DNA of 64,000 nucleotides from JAXLSZ01 sp046330315 (GCA_046330315.1 JAXLSZ010000006.1:372001-436000); one strand, 5' to 3'. Counted from the stretch's first letter, positions 50,601 through 59,618 are shown. A program made the numbers and translations. Notes: generated by a model not told the origin, from the sequence alone.

Positions 50601-51568
50601 GGATCGCCTGGAAGGGGATCGCCTGGAAGCCCGAGCAGGAGGTCGAGGATCTGCGGCGGCGAAACGGCACGGTGCGCGAGGGGCTCGCGGCGGGGCGGCC
50701 CAGGCTGACCCGGGACACCCACGTCGCCGAGGCGATCTTCCGGCTCTCGGGCACCACCAACGGGCGCCTCGCAGTCGAGGGCTTCCGGGCCCTGGAGAAG
50801 CGGACCGGGATGCCCCTCGCCGACCTGGCGGCCGACCGCGAGGACGACCGCATCACCGTCGAGCAGGTCGGGGTCCAGCCCCGCAAGGTGATCACCTCGC
50901 CCGAGTGGTCGGGGATCGAGAGCCGCACCCGCCGCTACTCGCCCTTCACCGTCAACGTCGATCGCGACGTCCCCTGGCGCACCCTGACCGGCCGCCAGCA
51001 CTTCTACCTCGACCACGACTGGATGCTGGAGTTCGGCGAGGGCCTGCCCGCCTACCGGCCGCCGTTGGCAACCGCCCGCCACTCGCAGGGGGCCCTGAGG
51101 CCCGGCCCCTCGGAGGTGCTGCTGAGGTGGATCAGCCCCCACTCCAAGTGGTCGATCCACTCCGAGTACCAGGACAACCTGCGGATGCTCGAGCTGTTCC
51201 GCGGCGGCCCCGTGGTCTGGCTCTCTCCCTCCGACGCGGAGCGCATCGATGCCGCCGACAACGACTGGGTCGAGTGCCTCAACCGCAACGGCGTGATCGC
51301 CTGCCGGGCGGTGGTCTCCCACCGCATCCCCGAAGGCACGGCGCTGATGTACCACTCCCAGGACCGCCACGTCAACGTGCCGATCTCCGAGACCTCGGGG
51401 ACCCGCGGAGGCACCGACAACTCGATCACCCGGATCATCGTCAAGCCGACCCACCTGATCGGCGGCTATGCCCAGCTGAGCTGGGGCTTCAACTACTACG
51501 GCGCGGTCGGCACCCAGCGCGACGCCTTCACCCTGGTCCGCAAGCGCCGCTCGGAGGTGACCTACTGA
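47660..51568 (+). CDS. narG: Respiratory nitrate reductase alpha subunit
   Basis: The 1302-residue protein is the molybdenum catalytic subunit: HDKVVRTTHGVNCTGSC with the His/Cys ligands of the FS0 cluster, PRGCPRGASFSWY, FYDWYADLPPASPQIWG and DVPESADWWNSSYV (region of the Mo aspartate), through to NYYGAVGTQRDAF near the end. It reduces nitrate to nitrite with electrons from NarHI. The first 115 residues are an added tail, mostly glycine with Glu/Ser/Asn repeats, not seen in typical NarG. No twin-arginine motif is visible, consistent with a cytoplasm-facing Nar. Confidence 0.96.
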   Translation: MSDEPAGADSKDPGTALPGPRHLRPTGDEAGPDGGAKAGGDGGGTATVAGTGKANGNGGGASGGGGGESGNGGGESGGGGGESGNGGGASGGGAKALGAGAGANGGGDWRTSSRHSREWEELYRDRWSHDKVVRTTHGVNCTGSCSWKVYVKDGLVTWETQQTDYPSNGPDAPEYEPRGCPRGASFSWYVYSPVRVRHPYVRGALLGLYREELERTGDPVEAWAAIVEDPGKARAYKTQRGRGGFVRSSWDEVSEIIAAAHVHTIKQYGPDRLAGFSPIPAMSAVSYAAGTRFLSLLGGVCLSFYDWYADLPPASPQIWGDQTDVPESADWWNSSYVILWGSNIPQTRTPDAHFMTEARYKGQKVVVVSPDYAGHTKFADHWLAAEPGTDGALAMAMAHVILKEHYVDRRTPYFDGYARKRTDLPFLVSLRERDGAYVTDRFLRASDLGDTSENAEWKTVVLDERSGEARVPNGSLGFRWGEEGEGHWNLDLGGIEPRLTILGDEDETVEVDLPRFEVGETEGGTAMRRGVPAKRIGDRLVTTVFDLLCAQLGVARDGLPGEWPAGLDDPQPYTPAWQQEHTGVDAELVTRIAREFARNAERTEGRSMIVMGAGTNHWYHGDQIYRAMLSLVLLCGCQGRNGGGWAHYVGQEKVRPITGFGVMAFATDWSRPPRQQATTSFWYLASDQYRYERYGVDELTSPLGRGSLKGAHFADTVVRSARMGWLPSYPTLDRNPLDLCDEAEAAGADPAEYAVTELREGRLRFAAEAPDDPANFPRVLTLWRANLLGSSSKGHEYFLRHLLGVERDGATAEETEADERPTELEWREEAPTGKLDLFTTIDFRMNGSALYSDIVLPAATWYEKNDISSTDLHPFVHSFTEAVPPPWEARTDWDAFNMVAERFAELAADHLGVRRDLVATPLLHDTPEEMAQPGGEVRDWKRGECEPVPGKTMPKLVVVERDYGAVHEKMTSLGPLVESAGIAWKGIAWKPEQEVEDLRRRNGTVREGLAAGRPRLTRDTHVAEAIFRLSGTTNGRLAVEGFRALEKRTGMPLADLAADREDDRITVEQVGVQPRKVITSPEWSGIESRTRRYSPFTVNVDRDVPWRTLTGRQHFYLDHDWMLEFGEGLPAYRPPLATARHSQGALRPGPSEVLLRWISPHSKWSIHSEYQDNLRMLELFRGGPVVWLSPSDAERIDAADNDWVECLNRNGVIACRAVVSHRIPEGTALMYHSQDRHVNVPISETSGTRGGTDNSITRIIVKPTHLIGGYAQLSWGFNYYGAVGTQRDAFTLVRKRRSEVTY
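47831..47935. repeat. In-frame glycine-rich minisatellite in narG
   Basis: About 42-bp units (built from 21-bp halves) encode GGGGGESGNGGGES-type peptides. The DNA is almost entirely GGC and GGG codons, unlike the rest of narG. Confidence 0.85.
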
Positions 51569-53127
51569 TGCGGGTGATGGCGCAGGTCGGGATGGTGATG
51601 AACCTCGACAAGTGCATCGGCTGCCACACCTGCTCGGTGACCTGCAAGAACGTCTGGACCAACCGCCGCGGCGCCGAGTACATGTGGTTCAACGACGTCG
51701 AGACGAAGCCCGGCGTCGGCTACCCGAAACGCTGGGAGGACCAGGAGCAGTGGAAGGGCGGCTGGGAGCTCGACCGCCGGGGAAGGCTGCGGCTGAAGGC
51801 GGGCGGGGCGCTGCAGAAGCTGGCCACCATCTTCGCCAACCCCAACCTGCCCGAGCTCGACGACTACTACGAGCCCTGGACCTACGACTACGGCTCGCTG
51901 ATCAGCGCCGGCCCGAGCAAGCACCAGCCGGTCGCGCGGCCGGTCTCGCGGGTCACCGACCGCCCCATGGACCTGGAATGGGGGCCGAACTGGGAGGACG
52001 ACCTCGGGGGAGGGCCCGAGCAGGTCCAGCTCGACCCGAACCTGCGCGAGGGGGTCGAGCAGAAGGTGCGGGCCGACTACGAGTCGGTGTTCATGATGTA
52101 CCTGCCCCGGATCTGCGAGCACTGCCTCAACCCGGCCTGCGTCGCCTCCTGCCCCTCCGGCGCGATGTACAAGCGCGAGGAGGACGGCATCGTCCTGGTC
52201 GACCAGGAGCGCTGCCGCGGCTGGCGGATGTGCGTCAGCGGCTGCCCCTACAAGAAGGTCTACTTCAACTGGCACACCGGCAAGGCCGAGAAGTGCACCC
52301 TCTGCTACCCGCGCGTCGAGGCCGGGATGCCGACGGTCTGCTCGGAGACCTGCGTAGGGAGGATCCGCTACCTGGGCCTGGTGCTCTACGACGCCGACCG
52401 GATCGAGGAGGCTGCCTCGGTGCCCGACGAGCGGGACCTCCTCGACTCCCAGCTCGGCGTCTTCCTCGACCCCACCGACCCGGAGGTCCGCGATCAGGCC
52501 CGCCGCGACGGCATCCCCGCCGACTGGCTCGACGCCGCCGAGCGCTCCCCGGTCTGGAAGCTGGCCATGGACTGGCGCGTCGCCCTTCCCCTGCACCCCG
52601 AGTACCGGACCCTGCCGATGGTCTGGTACATCCCGCCCCTCTCCCCGGTGATGTCCCTGGTCGAGGGCCCCGGCTCCGAGGCCGACCCCGACGACGTGTT
52701 CGGAGCGATCGACGATCTGCGGATTCCCGTCTCCTATCTGGCGAACATCCTCAGCGCGGGAGACGAGGAGGTGATCCGCGGCGTGCTCAAGCGGCTCGCT
52801 GCGATGCGCAGCCAGATGCGCCTCCAGACCCTGGGAGCCGAGCCGGACGCCGGCCAGGCCGAGCGGGTCGGGATGAGCGTCGCCGAGATCGAGGAGATGT
52901 ACCGGCTCTGCGCGATCGCCAAGTACGAGGAGCGCTACGTGATCCCGCCCGCCCATCGCGAGGTCGCCGACAACCTCGAAGCACGCCAGGGCGGCTGCGG
53001 GCTCGACTTCGCCGGCGGGCCCGGCTCCTGCGGAGCGGGGGCGGACACCGCCGAGGGCGAGGCCGCGGAGGAGCTCGACCTGGTGGTGATGGCGCGCAGC
53101 CGTGGCGGGCGGAACGGGGGGTCGTGA
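51568..53127 (+). CDS. narH: Nitrate reductase beta subunit
   Basis: The 519-residue iron-sulfur protein has the four expected clusters: CIGCHTCSVTCKNVW, CEHCLNPACVASCPSGA, CRGWRMCVSGCP (Trp in place of a Cys, as for the 3Fe-4S site) and CTLCYPR with CSETCVGR. It carries electrons from NarI to NarG. ATG overlaps the narG stop by one base. The C-terminal 30 residues with CGLDFAGGPGSCGAG are extra. Confidence 0.96.
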   Translation: MRVMAQVGMVMNLDKCIGCHTCSVTCKNVWTNRRGAEYMWFNDVETKPGVGYPKRWEDQEQWKGGWELDRRGRLRLKAGGALQKLATIFANPNLPELDDYYEPWTYDYGSLISAGPSKHQPVARPVSRVTDRPMDLEWGPNWEDDLGGGPEQVQLDPNLREGVEQKVRADYESVFMMYLPRICEHCLNPACVASCPSGAMYKREEDGIVLVDQERCRGWRMCVSGCPYKKVYFNWHTGKAEKCTLCYPRVEAGMPTVCSETCVGRIRYLGLVLYDADRIEEAASVPDERDLLDSQLGVFLDPTDPEVRDQARRDGIPADWLDAAERSPVWKLAMDWRVALPLHPEYRTLPMVWYIPPLSPVMSLVEGPGSEADPDDVFGAIDDLRIPVSYLANILSAGDEEVIRGVLKRLAAMRSQMRLQTLGAEPDAGQAERVGMSVAEIEEMYRLCAIAKYEERYVIPPAHREVADNLEARQGGCGLDFAGGPGSCGAGADTAEGEAAEELDLVVMARSRGGRNGGS

Positions 53128-53747
53128 TGAGCGATCTGCTGCGCATCGCCTCGCTGCTGCTCTCCTACCCCGACGCCGAGCTCTACGCCGCCACCCCGGC
53201 GCTGAGGCGGGCCGCCGCCGGGATCGAGGGCCGGGCCGGGCGCGACCTGCTGAGCGTGATCGACCATCGCGCCTCGCTGGGCGAGCTGCGCGCCCAGGAG
53301 GAGTACGTGGCCACCTTCGACTTCCACAAGCGGGCTTCGCTCCACCTCTCCTACTTCCGCGACGGCGACCGCCGCCAGCGCGGCGCGACCCTGCTCGGGC
53401 TCAAGCGCCGCTACCGCGACGCGGGGCTGGAGCTGACCGGCGGCGAGCTGCCCGACTTCCTGCCCGCCGTGCTCGAGTTCGCGGCGCTCGCCCCCGCGGA
53501 GGCCGCCGACCAGGTGATGGGGCGGATGCGACCGGGCATCGAGCTGCTGCGCTCCTCGCTGCACGAGATCGGGAGCCCCTACGCGGCCGTCCTCGACGCG
53601 GTCGTCTCGACCCTGCCGCCGCTCAGCCTCGAAGAGCTCGAGGAAGCGCGGCGGATCGCCCGCGAGGGGCCCCCCGACGAGGAGGTGGGCCTGGAGCCCT
53701 TCGCGCCCCCCGAGGTGATGCCGCCGGCCGAGGTCGGTGCGCGGTGA
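53127..53747 (+). CDS. narJ: Nitrate reductase assembly chaperone
   Basis: The 206-residue helical protein (LLRIASLLLSYPDAELYAA; DLLSVIDHRASLGELRAQEEYVATFDFHKRASLHLSYF) matches NarJ/TorD-family chaperones that fit the Mo cofactor into NarG and are not in the final enzyme. Its start overlaps the narH stop by one base and its stop overlaps narI (GTGA). Confidence 0.92.
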   Translation: MSDLLRIASLLLSYPDAELYAATPALRRAAAGIEGRAGRDLLSVIDHRASLGELRAQEEYVATFDFHKRASLHLSYFRDGDRRQRGATLLGLKRRYRDAGLELTGGELPDFLPAVLEFAALAPAEAADQVMGRMRPGIELLRSSLHEIGSPYAAVLDAVVSTLPPLSLEELEEARRIAREGPPDEEVGLEPFAPPEVMPPAEVGAR

Positions 53748-54526
53748 TCCCGCTGGGCGTGAGCCGGGCCGCCTTCTTCCTCTGGGTCGTCCTGCCCTAC
53801 CTGGCGATCGCCACCTTCGTGGTCGGGCACGTCTGGCGCTACCGCCGCGACCAGTTCACCTGGACGACGCGGTCCACCCAGCTCCTGGAGGCGCGCTGGC
53901 TGAAGATCGGCGGGCCGCTCTTCCACTTCGGGCTGCTGGCGGTGATCGGCGGCCACGTGATCGGGATCCTCGTGCCCAAGGCCTGGACCGACTCCCTGGG
54001 AGTCACCGAGAGCGCCTACCGGGCCTTCTCCGCGACCATGGGGACGATCGCCGGCGGGGCGATGCTCGGCGGCCTGGCGATCCTGATCGTGAGGCGGCTG
54101 ACCAACCCGCGCGTCGCCGCCACCACCCGCGGCTGGGACGTCGCGGTGATGGTCCTGCTCGCGGTGATGGTCGCCACCGGGATGTGGAACACCTCGATCC
54201 ACAACCTGATCGAGGGCGGCTACGACTACCGCGAAACCGTCTCGCCCTGGTTCCGGGGCATCTTCGGCCTCGACCCCGACCCGGCCCTGATGAGCGCCTC
54301 CGGGGTCCCCTTGAGCTACCAGGTTCACGCCGCCTGCGCCTGGCTGCTCTTCATGGTCTGGCCCTTCAGCAGGCTGGTCCACGCCTGGAGCGTGCCGCTC
54401 GCCTACCTTCGACGCAGACCCATCGTCTACCGGGCGCGGGCCCCAAGGAACGTCCGCGCCGGTGCCGGCGGCCTCTTGCGAGTCACCGCCGGCAAAACCG
54501 AAAGGAGGGTCCATGCCAGATCCTGA
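53744..54526 (+). CDS. narI: Nitrate reductase gamma subunit (cytochrome b)
   Basis: The 260-residue protein has five membrane helices with the expected heme-ligand histidines (GHVWRYRRDQFTW; LFHFGLLAVIGGHVIGI; a C-terminal VHAACAWLLFMVWPFSRLVHAW). It oxidises menaquinol and passes electrons to NarH. The GTG start overlaps the narJ stop and the gene overlaps narK by 14 bases. Confidence 0.94.
   Translation: MIPLGVSRAAFFLWVVLPYLAIATFVVGHVWRYRRDQFTWTTRSTQLLEARWLKIGGPLFHFGLLAVIGGHVIGILVPKAWTDSLGVTESAYRAFSATMGTIAGGAMLGGLAILIVRRLTNPRVAATTRGWDVAVMVLLAVMVATGMWNTSIHNLIEGGYDYRETVSPWFRGIFGLDPDPALMSASGVPLSYQVHAACAWLLFMVWPFSRLVHAWSVPLAYLRRRPIVYRARAPRNVRAGAGGLLRVTAGKTERRVHARS
54501..54509 (+). promoter_or_regulatory. 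Strong ribosome-binding site of narK inside narI
   Basis: AAAGGAGGG lies three bases before the ATG at 54513 and is within the last codons of narI. It supports choosing this start over the longer frame. Confidence 0.7.
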
Positions 54527-55748
54527 ACGAACCCCCGACAGCCCGCAGGGCAACCCCTCGGCGCTCGCCCTCGGGACGATCGCCTTCACGCTCTGCTTCT
54601 ACGCCTGGGCGCTGCTCGGTCCCCTGGGGCCGGACCTCCAGGACCAGCTCGGCCTCTCCGACACCCAGCTCGCGCTGACCGTCTCGATCCCGGTCGTGCT
54701 CGGCTCGCTGATGCGGATTCCCCTCGGGGTGCTGACCGACCGCTACGGCGGGCGCCGGGTGTTCACGATGCTGATGGCCTTCACCCCGATCCCCCTGATC
54801 GGCCTGGCCCTCTTCAACGACTCCTGGGGGGCGGTGCTGGTCTTCGGCTTCCTGCTCGGGTTCACCGGCGCCTCCTTCGCGGTCGGCGTGCCGTTCGTCA
54901 ACGGCTGGTACCCGAAGAGCCGCCAGGGCTTCGCGCTGGGGATCTACGGGATGGGCATGGGAGGCACCGTGCTCGGCGCCCTCACGGCGCCGCGAATCGT
55001 CGACCTCACCAACATCGACGTGCCCTTCTGGATCGCCGCGGCGCTGCTCGCCGTCATGTCGGTCGTCTTCTGGACGATGGCGGAGGACGCGCCGGGGACG
55101 GGCACCGGCAAGGACGGTTCGATGTTCGCGCCTCTGCGGGTCTTCACCGGCGAGGGCGCCGGGCGGGCCTGGGCGCTGACCCTCTTCTACTTCATGGCCT
55201 TCGGCGGCTTCGTGGCGATGTTCCTCTACCTGCCGAAGCTGCTGGTTGACGTCCACGACCTCAGCAAGACCGACGCGGGCGCCCGGGCCGCAGGGTTCGC
55301 CCTGCTGGCGGTGCTCGCGCGCCCGGTGGGCGGCACCCTCTCCGACCGGGTCGGCGCGCGCAGGGTGCTGATCGCCTCCTTCGTCGGGACCGCGGTCCTC
55401 GCCCTCGGCCTCGCCCTCGGCTACAAGACGATGGTGCCGCTGACCATCTTCTGCCTGACCATGGCCATCTTCCTCGGTCTGGGCACCGGAGCCGTCTTCA
55501 AGCTGGTCCCCGAGTGGTTCCCCGCCCAGGTCGGCGCCGTCACCGGCGTGGTCGGGGCGGCCGGAGGCCTGGGCGGCTTCTTCCCGCCGCTGGTGATGGC
55601 TCTCGTCAAGTCGGCGACCGGCTCCTACTGGCTGGGCTTCGCGCTGATGGCCGCGGTCGCCACCGCCGCGCTCGTCGTGCTGCTCAGCGTCGGAAGGGCA
55701 GGGTCCCCGGCCGGCGGGGAATCCGAGGAGACCCTGGCCGCCACCTGA
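54513..55748 (+). CDS. narK: Nitrate/nitrite transporter
   Basis: The 411-residue MFS protein has about twelve helices and the nitrate-porter signatures GFLLGFTGASFAVGVPFVNGWYP and GVVGAAGGLGGFFPP, with RIPLGVLTDRYGGRRVF after helix 2. It imports nitrate or exports nitrite for the reductase encoded just upstream. The start is fixed by the AAAGGAGGG site. Confidence 0.94.
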   Translation: MPDPERTPDSPQGNPSALALGTIAFTLCFYAWALLGPLGPDLQDQLGLSDTQLALTVSIPVVLGSLMRIPLGVLTDRYGGRRVFTMLMAFTPIPLIGLALFNDSWGAVLVFGFLLGFTGASFAVGVPFVNGWYPKSRQGFALGIYGMGMGGTVLGALTAPRIVDLTNIDVPFWIAAALLAVMSVVFWTMAEDAPGTGTGKDGSMFAPLRVFTGEGAGRAWALTLFYFMAFGGFVAMFLYLPKLLVDVHDLSKTDAGARAAGFALLAVLARPVGGTLSDRVGARRVLIASFVGTAVLALGLALGYKTMVPLTIFCLTMAIFLGLGTGAVFKLVPEWFPAQVGAVTGVVGAAGGLGGFFPPLVMALVKSATGSYWLGFALMAAVATAALVVLLSVGRAGSPAGGESEETLAAT

Positions 55749-55772
55749 GGCGGAGACGGCCGCGAGGCGCCC

Positions 55773-55798
55773 GGTCCGGCTCGGCCCCGAGCCGGACC
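55773..55798. terminator. Bidirectional hairpin terminator after narK
   Basis: GGTCCGGCTCG and CGAGCCGGACC form an 11-base perfect stem around GCCC. It lies between narK and the convergent GST-like gene and has no U tract, as is usual in very GC-rich actinobacteria. Confidence 0.7.
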
Positions 55799-55834
55799 GA
55801 GGCGGCGGTCCGGGCCGGGGTCTCTTCGCGCCGC

Positions 55835-56602
55835 TCAGGCGACCGCGCCGACCTCCATCGAGGTCCCGCGGTGCCGCACGTACATCTCCGTCACCCAGGC
55901 CCCGCCCGGGCGGGCCGTCAGCTCCTCGCGGAGCTCGAGGATGGGCGGGGCGAAGTGCCTTGGCAGGTAGGGCCTGCCCGGCGGTGCGATCACCGGCGTG
56001 AAGAGGGCGGCGGCGGTCAGGTCGGCGACGCTGAAGGCGTCCCCGACCAGGTACTCGGAGCCGTCCAGCTCGGCCTCGAGGCGGTCCATCGCCGCGACGA
56101 TCGCCCGCCGCGCCCGGGCCGCGGACTCGTCGTCGATGTCGTAGTCGGCGCGGACGAAGCGGGTCGCCACCGGGGCGGTGGCGCGCAGCAGCCGCTCCCG
56201 CCTCGGGCTTGGCCGGGTGAAGAGCGTCGCGGTGAAGGCGTCGGGGTCGGGGAGCGTGTGGTGCCAGGCGAAGCGGCGCAGGGTCGGGCCCAGCTCCTCG
56301 TCGAAATGGTCCTCCAGCTCCAGCGCCCGGCGGCGCTCCTCGGGGCCGGAGGGGTAAAGCGGCGGCTCGGGCCGGTACTCCTCGAGGGCGGCGATGATCG
56401 CCGTGGAGTCGCCGATCCGGCGCCCCTCGAGGTCGATCACCGGCAGACGGCGCTGGGCCCCCCGGGTGAGGAGCAGCGCCCTGGCGCCGTGCAGACCGGG
56501 CATCGGCACGCGGCGCTCGTGCGGGATGCCCTTGTAGTCGAGCGCCCAGCGCACCTTCTCGTTGTAGTGGCTCAGCTCGATGTGCCAGAGGACGACGGTC
56601 AC
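55835..56602 (-). CDS. Glutathione S-transferase-like protein
   Basis: The 255-residue protein has an N-terminal thioredoxin fold (VLWHIELSHYNEKVRWALDY; RRLPVIDLEGRRIGDSTAIIAAL) and a helical C-terminal domain (SEYLVGDAFSVADLTAAALFTPV), both typical of GSTs. Actinobacteria often lack glutathione, so the thiol used is uncertain. The GTG at 56602 is selected at the fold start; a TAGGGT box lies ten bases upstream. Confidence 0.85.
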   Translation of the reverse strand: MTVVLWHIELSHYNEKVRWALDYKGIPHERRVPMPGLHGARALLLTRGAQRRLPVIDLEGRRIGDSTAIIAALEEYRPEPPLYPSGPEERRRALELEDHFDEELGPTLRRFAWHHTLPDPDAFTATLFTRPSPRRERLLRATAPVATRFVRADYDIDDESAARARRAIVAAMDRLEAELDGSEYLVGDAFSVADLTAAALFTPVIAPPGRPYLPRHFAPPILELREELTARPGGAWVTEMYVRHRGTSMEVGAVA

Positions 56603-56665
56603 CTCGGCCCCGACCCTACACCCGCACTTCCCCCGCCGCGGATCGCCTGCGAGACTGGCGCCAGC

Positions 56666-59530
56666 GTGACCCCAAGCAGGCAACAGGCCCCGGTCGGCGC
56701 CTCCCCGCAGCGGGCGCGAGGCCCGGCGGGCGACCCGGCTCCGGCGGAAGCGACGCGCCTAGGCACCCACCGGCGAGCCGCGGGATCGACACGCCGCGGC
56801 CCCCACCGGCGGGCCGTGGAAGCGACGCGCCTAGGCACCCACCGGCGAGCCGCGGGAGCGCGAGGGCGGATCGCGGCCGGGGTGTGTGCGGCGCTGGTCG
56901 GGGCGCTCGGCTTCCTCGTCTCCATGCGCGCGGCGGGAGCGGAGGCGGCCGCGCCTCCGGCCCCGCTCTCGGCCCAGCGCAGCACCCCGCCGATCGACTC
57001 TGCCGTCGGCAGCGGCGCCTTCGGCCGCTGGGGCGTGGACCGCTTCGGCCTGCCGCTCTACCGCTACCTGATCGACGAGGAGTCGGTGCCCTGGGCGGCC
57101 CAGCCCGAGCTCGGAGGCGACACCGCCGCCCAGCACGAGCTCGGCAACGACCGCATCGTCGCCGCCGCCTTCAACCACGGCTACACCCAGCTCTGGAGCC
57201 AGGACCGCCTCGCCCAGTGGGCCAACCGCTACGAGCCCGCCGCCCGCCACTTCGCCGGCGGTTACGGCTACCTGAACGTCGGCGGGCGGGTGCTCAGCAC
57301 CCTGCACAGCGACCGCCCGGCGGGCTCCCCGACCGCGCGCCGCTTCGGGGTCGGCTACTACGAGCGCCGGATGCGGGCCCGCGGCCTCGACGTCCGCGAG
57401 GAGGTCTACGCGCCGTTCGGCAACTCCCCCCTGCTGCTCCACGACGTCAGCATCCGGAACCGCAGCACATCGCCCCGGCGCCTCTCCTGGTTCGAGTACT
57501 GGGACCTCAACCCCTACGACCAGACCGACCACCGTCACCGGGGCACCCGGGCATCGCGCTGGGACCCGGCGAGGCGGGCGCTGATCGTCCCCCAGGAGCG
57601 CGGCGACGGCGGCGACGCCCGGCCGCTCAGCGTCTTCGCCGCCTCGCTGCGCGGGCCGCTCGCCGGGCACGAGGCCTCGGCCGCGGCGTTCTTCGGGGCG
57701 GGCGACCGGGCCGCCCCCGCAGAGGTGGCGGCCGACCAGCTGAGCGGCGGCGCCGCGCCGGCTGCCCCGGGAGGGGCGACGGCCGGGCAGGGCCTCTTCG
57801 CGTTCAGGGCCCCGCTGCGGCTCGCGCCGGGGCAGCGGGTGACCCTGCGCTACGCCTACGGGATGGCCCACCCCGCAGCGATCCCCGGGCTGCTCTCGCG
57901 CTACCGGGGCGCCGGGGACCCCTTCGGGCGCAGCGAGCGGCGCTGGAGGGCATGGCTGCCGGTGGCGGGCTTCGGGCCCGGGCGCAAGTGGGTCGCCCGG
58001 GAGTTCCAGTGGGACGCCTACCTGCTGCGCGCCACCTCGGTCTACGAGGAGGCCTGCGGCCACCACACCGTCACCCAGGGCGGCTACTACCAGTACTCCG
58101 GCGGCGCCAACCTCGGCTCGCGCAGCTGGCTGCACTACCTGCTGCCCCTGGTCTACGCCGAACCGCGCATGGCGCGGGAGATCCTCCGCTTCTCGGTCAC
58201 CCTGCAGTCCCGCGCCGACGGGCAGATCCCCTACGGAGACGTCCCGTTCTGCAAGCCCTACAACGAGCTGGGGACCTCCACCGACCTCGACTTCTGGCTG
58301 TTGCTCGCCGCCGCCCAGTACGGGCTGGGCAGCCGCGACCTCGGCTTCTTCTCGGAGCGGCTCCCGTTTACCGACAGCCCCCGGCGGGAGAGCGTCTGGC
58401 GCCATCTCAAGCTCGCCTTCCGCCACCAGGAGTCGCTGCGAGGGCCGCACGGGGGCTACCTGGCCGGGACCAACGGCGACTGGTCCGACTTCTCGGCGAT
58501 CTTCCTGAAGATGAGCGAGTCGATGCTGATCGCCGACCAGCTCGCCTACGCCTACCCGCGGCTGGCGACCCTGGCGGAGCTGCGCGGGGACCGCGACTTC
58601 GCGGCGCGGCTGCGGCGCAGGGCACGCCAGCTCCTCGGCGTGGTGCGCCGCGAATGGACCGGGCTCGGCTGGTACTCGCGCGGGTACACCGCGGCCGGGA
58701 CCCAGATCGGCTACGGGGCGATCTTCGGCGAGCCGCAACCCTGGGCGATCCTCGATCGGGCCCCCGGCCCGGCGAGGGCGGCGCGCCTGGTCTCGAACAT
58801 CCGCCGCTTCCTGACCGGGGTCGGGGCGCCGGCGGCGCTTCACGGCCCGGCGGAGATCGGCTCGGCCCAGTCTCCCGCGGCGAGCGACCCCGCGGTCACC
58901 GAGCCGCCCACGCCGTTCGCCTTCGACGGCTCCAGCCAGTACGTGGGGGGCTCCTGGTACGACATCGACGGCTGGCTGACCTGGGCCCTGGCCGGTCTGC
59001 AGGGGGAGGTGCCCGGCGCCGCCCGCTACGCCTGGAGCGAGTACTCCCGCAACACGCTCGCCGCCCACGCCCGGGCCTTCCCCCGGCACTGGGGCGGGAT
59101 CGTCTCCGTCGACGACGCCTGCAACGCCTTCTACGCCAGCCGGCCGGAGCGCTGCGGGGTCGGCCTGTACCCGGACTACGACGGGCAGATCACCGAGCAG
59201 CCGACTTGGATGGTGATGAACGCGGTCAACCTCGCCGGCGTCACCCCCACCGCTCGCGGCTTCCGCATCACGCCTCACCTTCGGCGCTTCGACCTGCGCC
59301 TTTGGGGCCTCGGCATCGAGCGCGCCGCGCACCGCCTGCGCGGCTACTTCCGGGTCGAGCGGCCGGGTGCCCTGTCCCTCGGCGTCGGGGGGGTTCCCGC
59401 CGGGGCGCGCGAGCTGACCGCCTGGGCCGATGGCCGCCGGGTTCCTCACGCCCGCCACGACGGCCTCGTCTGGCTGCGCCTTCCCGCCCGGGCCGGCCGA
59501 GCGGCCGACTGGGCCCTGGTCTGGCGCTAG
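56666..59530 (+). CDS. Secreted GH94-like carbohydrate-active protein
   Basis: The protein ends DWALVWR; about 954 residues from GTG 56666. A predicted membrane or signal helix (AAGVCAALVGALGFLVSM) follows an arginine-rich tail that includes three 12-residue repeats, so the true start may be later. The rest is a cellobiose-phosphorylase/cyclic-glucan-phosphorylase-type fold: RRLSWFEYWDLNPYDQTDH, TVTQGGYYQYSGGANLGSRSW, ADGQIPYGD and GTNGDWSDFSAIF (the GDWND catalytic aspartate region). Phosphorylases are usually cytosolic, so a secreted hydrolase or binding protein is possible. Confidence 0.72.
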   Translation: MTPSRQQAPVGASPQRARGPAGDPAPAEATRLGTHRRAAGSTRRGPHRRAVEATRLGTHRRAAGARGRIAAGVCAALVGALGFLVSMRAAGAEAAAPPAPLSAQRSTPPIDSAVGSGAFGRWGVDRFGLPLYRYLIDEESVPWAAQPELGGDTAAQHELGNDRIVAAAFNHGYTQLWSQDRLAQWANRYEPAARHFAGGYGYLNVGGRVLSTLHSDRPAGSPTARRFGVGYYERRMRARGLDVREEVYAPFGNSPLLLHDVSIRNRSTSPRRLSWFEYWDLNPYDQTDHRHRGTRASRWDPARRALIVPQERGDGGDARPLSVFAASLRGPLAGHEASAAAFFGAGDRAAPAEVAADQLSGGAAPAAPGGATAGQGLFAFRAPLRLAPGQRVTLRYAYGMAHPAAIPGLLSRYRGAGDPFGRSERRWRAWLPVAGFGPGRKWVAREFQWDAYLLRATSVYEEACGHHTVTQGGYYQYSGGANLGSRSWLHYLLPLVYAEPRMAREILRFSVTLQSRADGQIPYGDVPFCKPYNELGTSTDLDFWLLLAAAQYGLGSRDLGFFSERLPFTDSPRRESVWRHLKLAFRHQESLRGPHGGYLAGTNGDWSDFSAIFLKMSESMLIADQLAYAYPRLATLAELRGDRDFAARLRRRARQLLGVVRREWTGLGWYSRGYTAAGTQIGYGAIFGEPQPWAILDRAPGPARAARLVSNIRRFLTGVGAPAALHGPAEIGSAQSPAASDPAVTEPPTPFAFDGSSQYVGGSWYDIDGWLTWALAGLQGEVPGAARYAWSEYSRNTLAAHARAFPRHWGGIVSVDDACNAFYASRPERCGVGLYPDYDGQITEQPTWMVMNAVNLAGVTPTARGFRITPHLRRFDLRLWGLGIERAAHRLRGYFRVERPGALSLGVGGVPAGARELTAWADGRRVPHARHDGLVWLRLPARAGRAADWALVWR
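56746..56853. repeat. 36-bp in-frame repeat, three copies (middle one diverged)
   Basis: Outer copies share GCGACGCGCCTAGGCACCC; the middle one is diverged. They encode EATRLGTHRRAAG-like units in the N-terminal tail of the GH94-like frame. Confidence 0.75.
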
Positions 59531-59618
59531 TGGCCCGTCTCGCCGACTGGGCCCTGGTCTGGCGCTAGTGGCCCGTCTCGCCGACTGGGCCCTGGTCTGG
59601 CGCTAGTGGCCCGTCTCG
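59504..59618. repeat. 38-bp tandem repeat carrying a gene's last codons and stop
   Basis: Two full 38-bp units (59528-59565, 59566-59603), a 24-base partial before and a 15-base partial after. Each unit holds GACTGGGCCCTGGTCTGGCG and a TAG, so the end of the GH94-like gene is repeated three times. Confidence 0.95.

Noticed and set aside
48013..53127. A very long open frame overlapping narG in another phase
   Set aside because: Only its last 519 codons are real (narH); the rest is the third-position GC shadow of narG.
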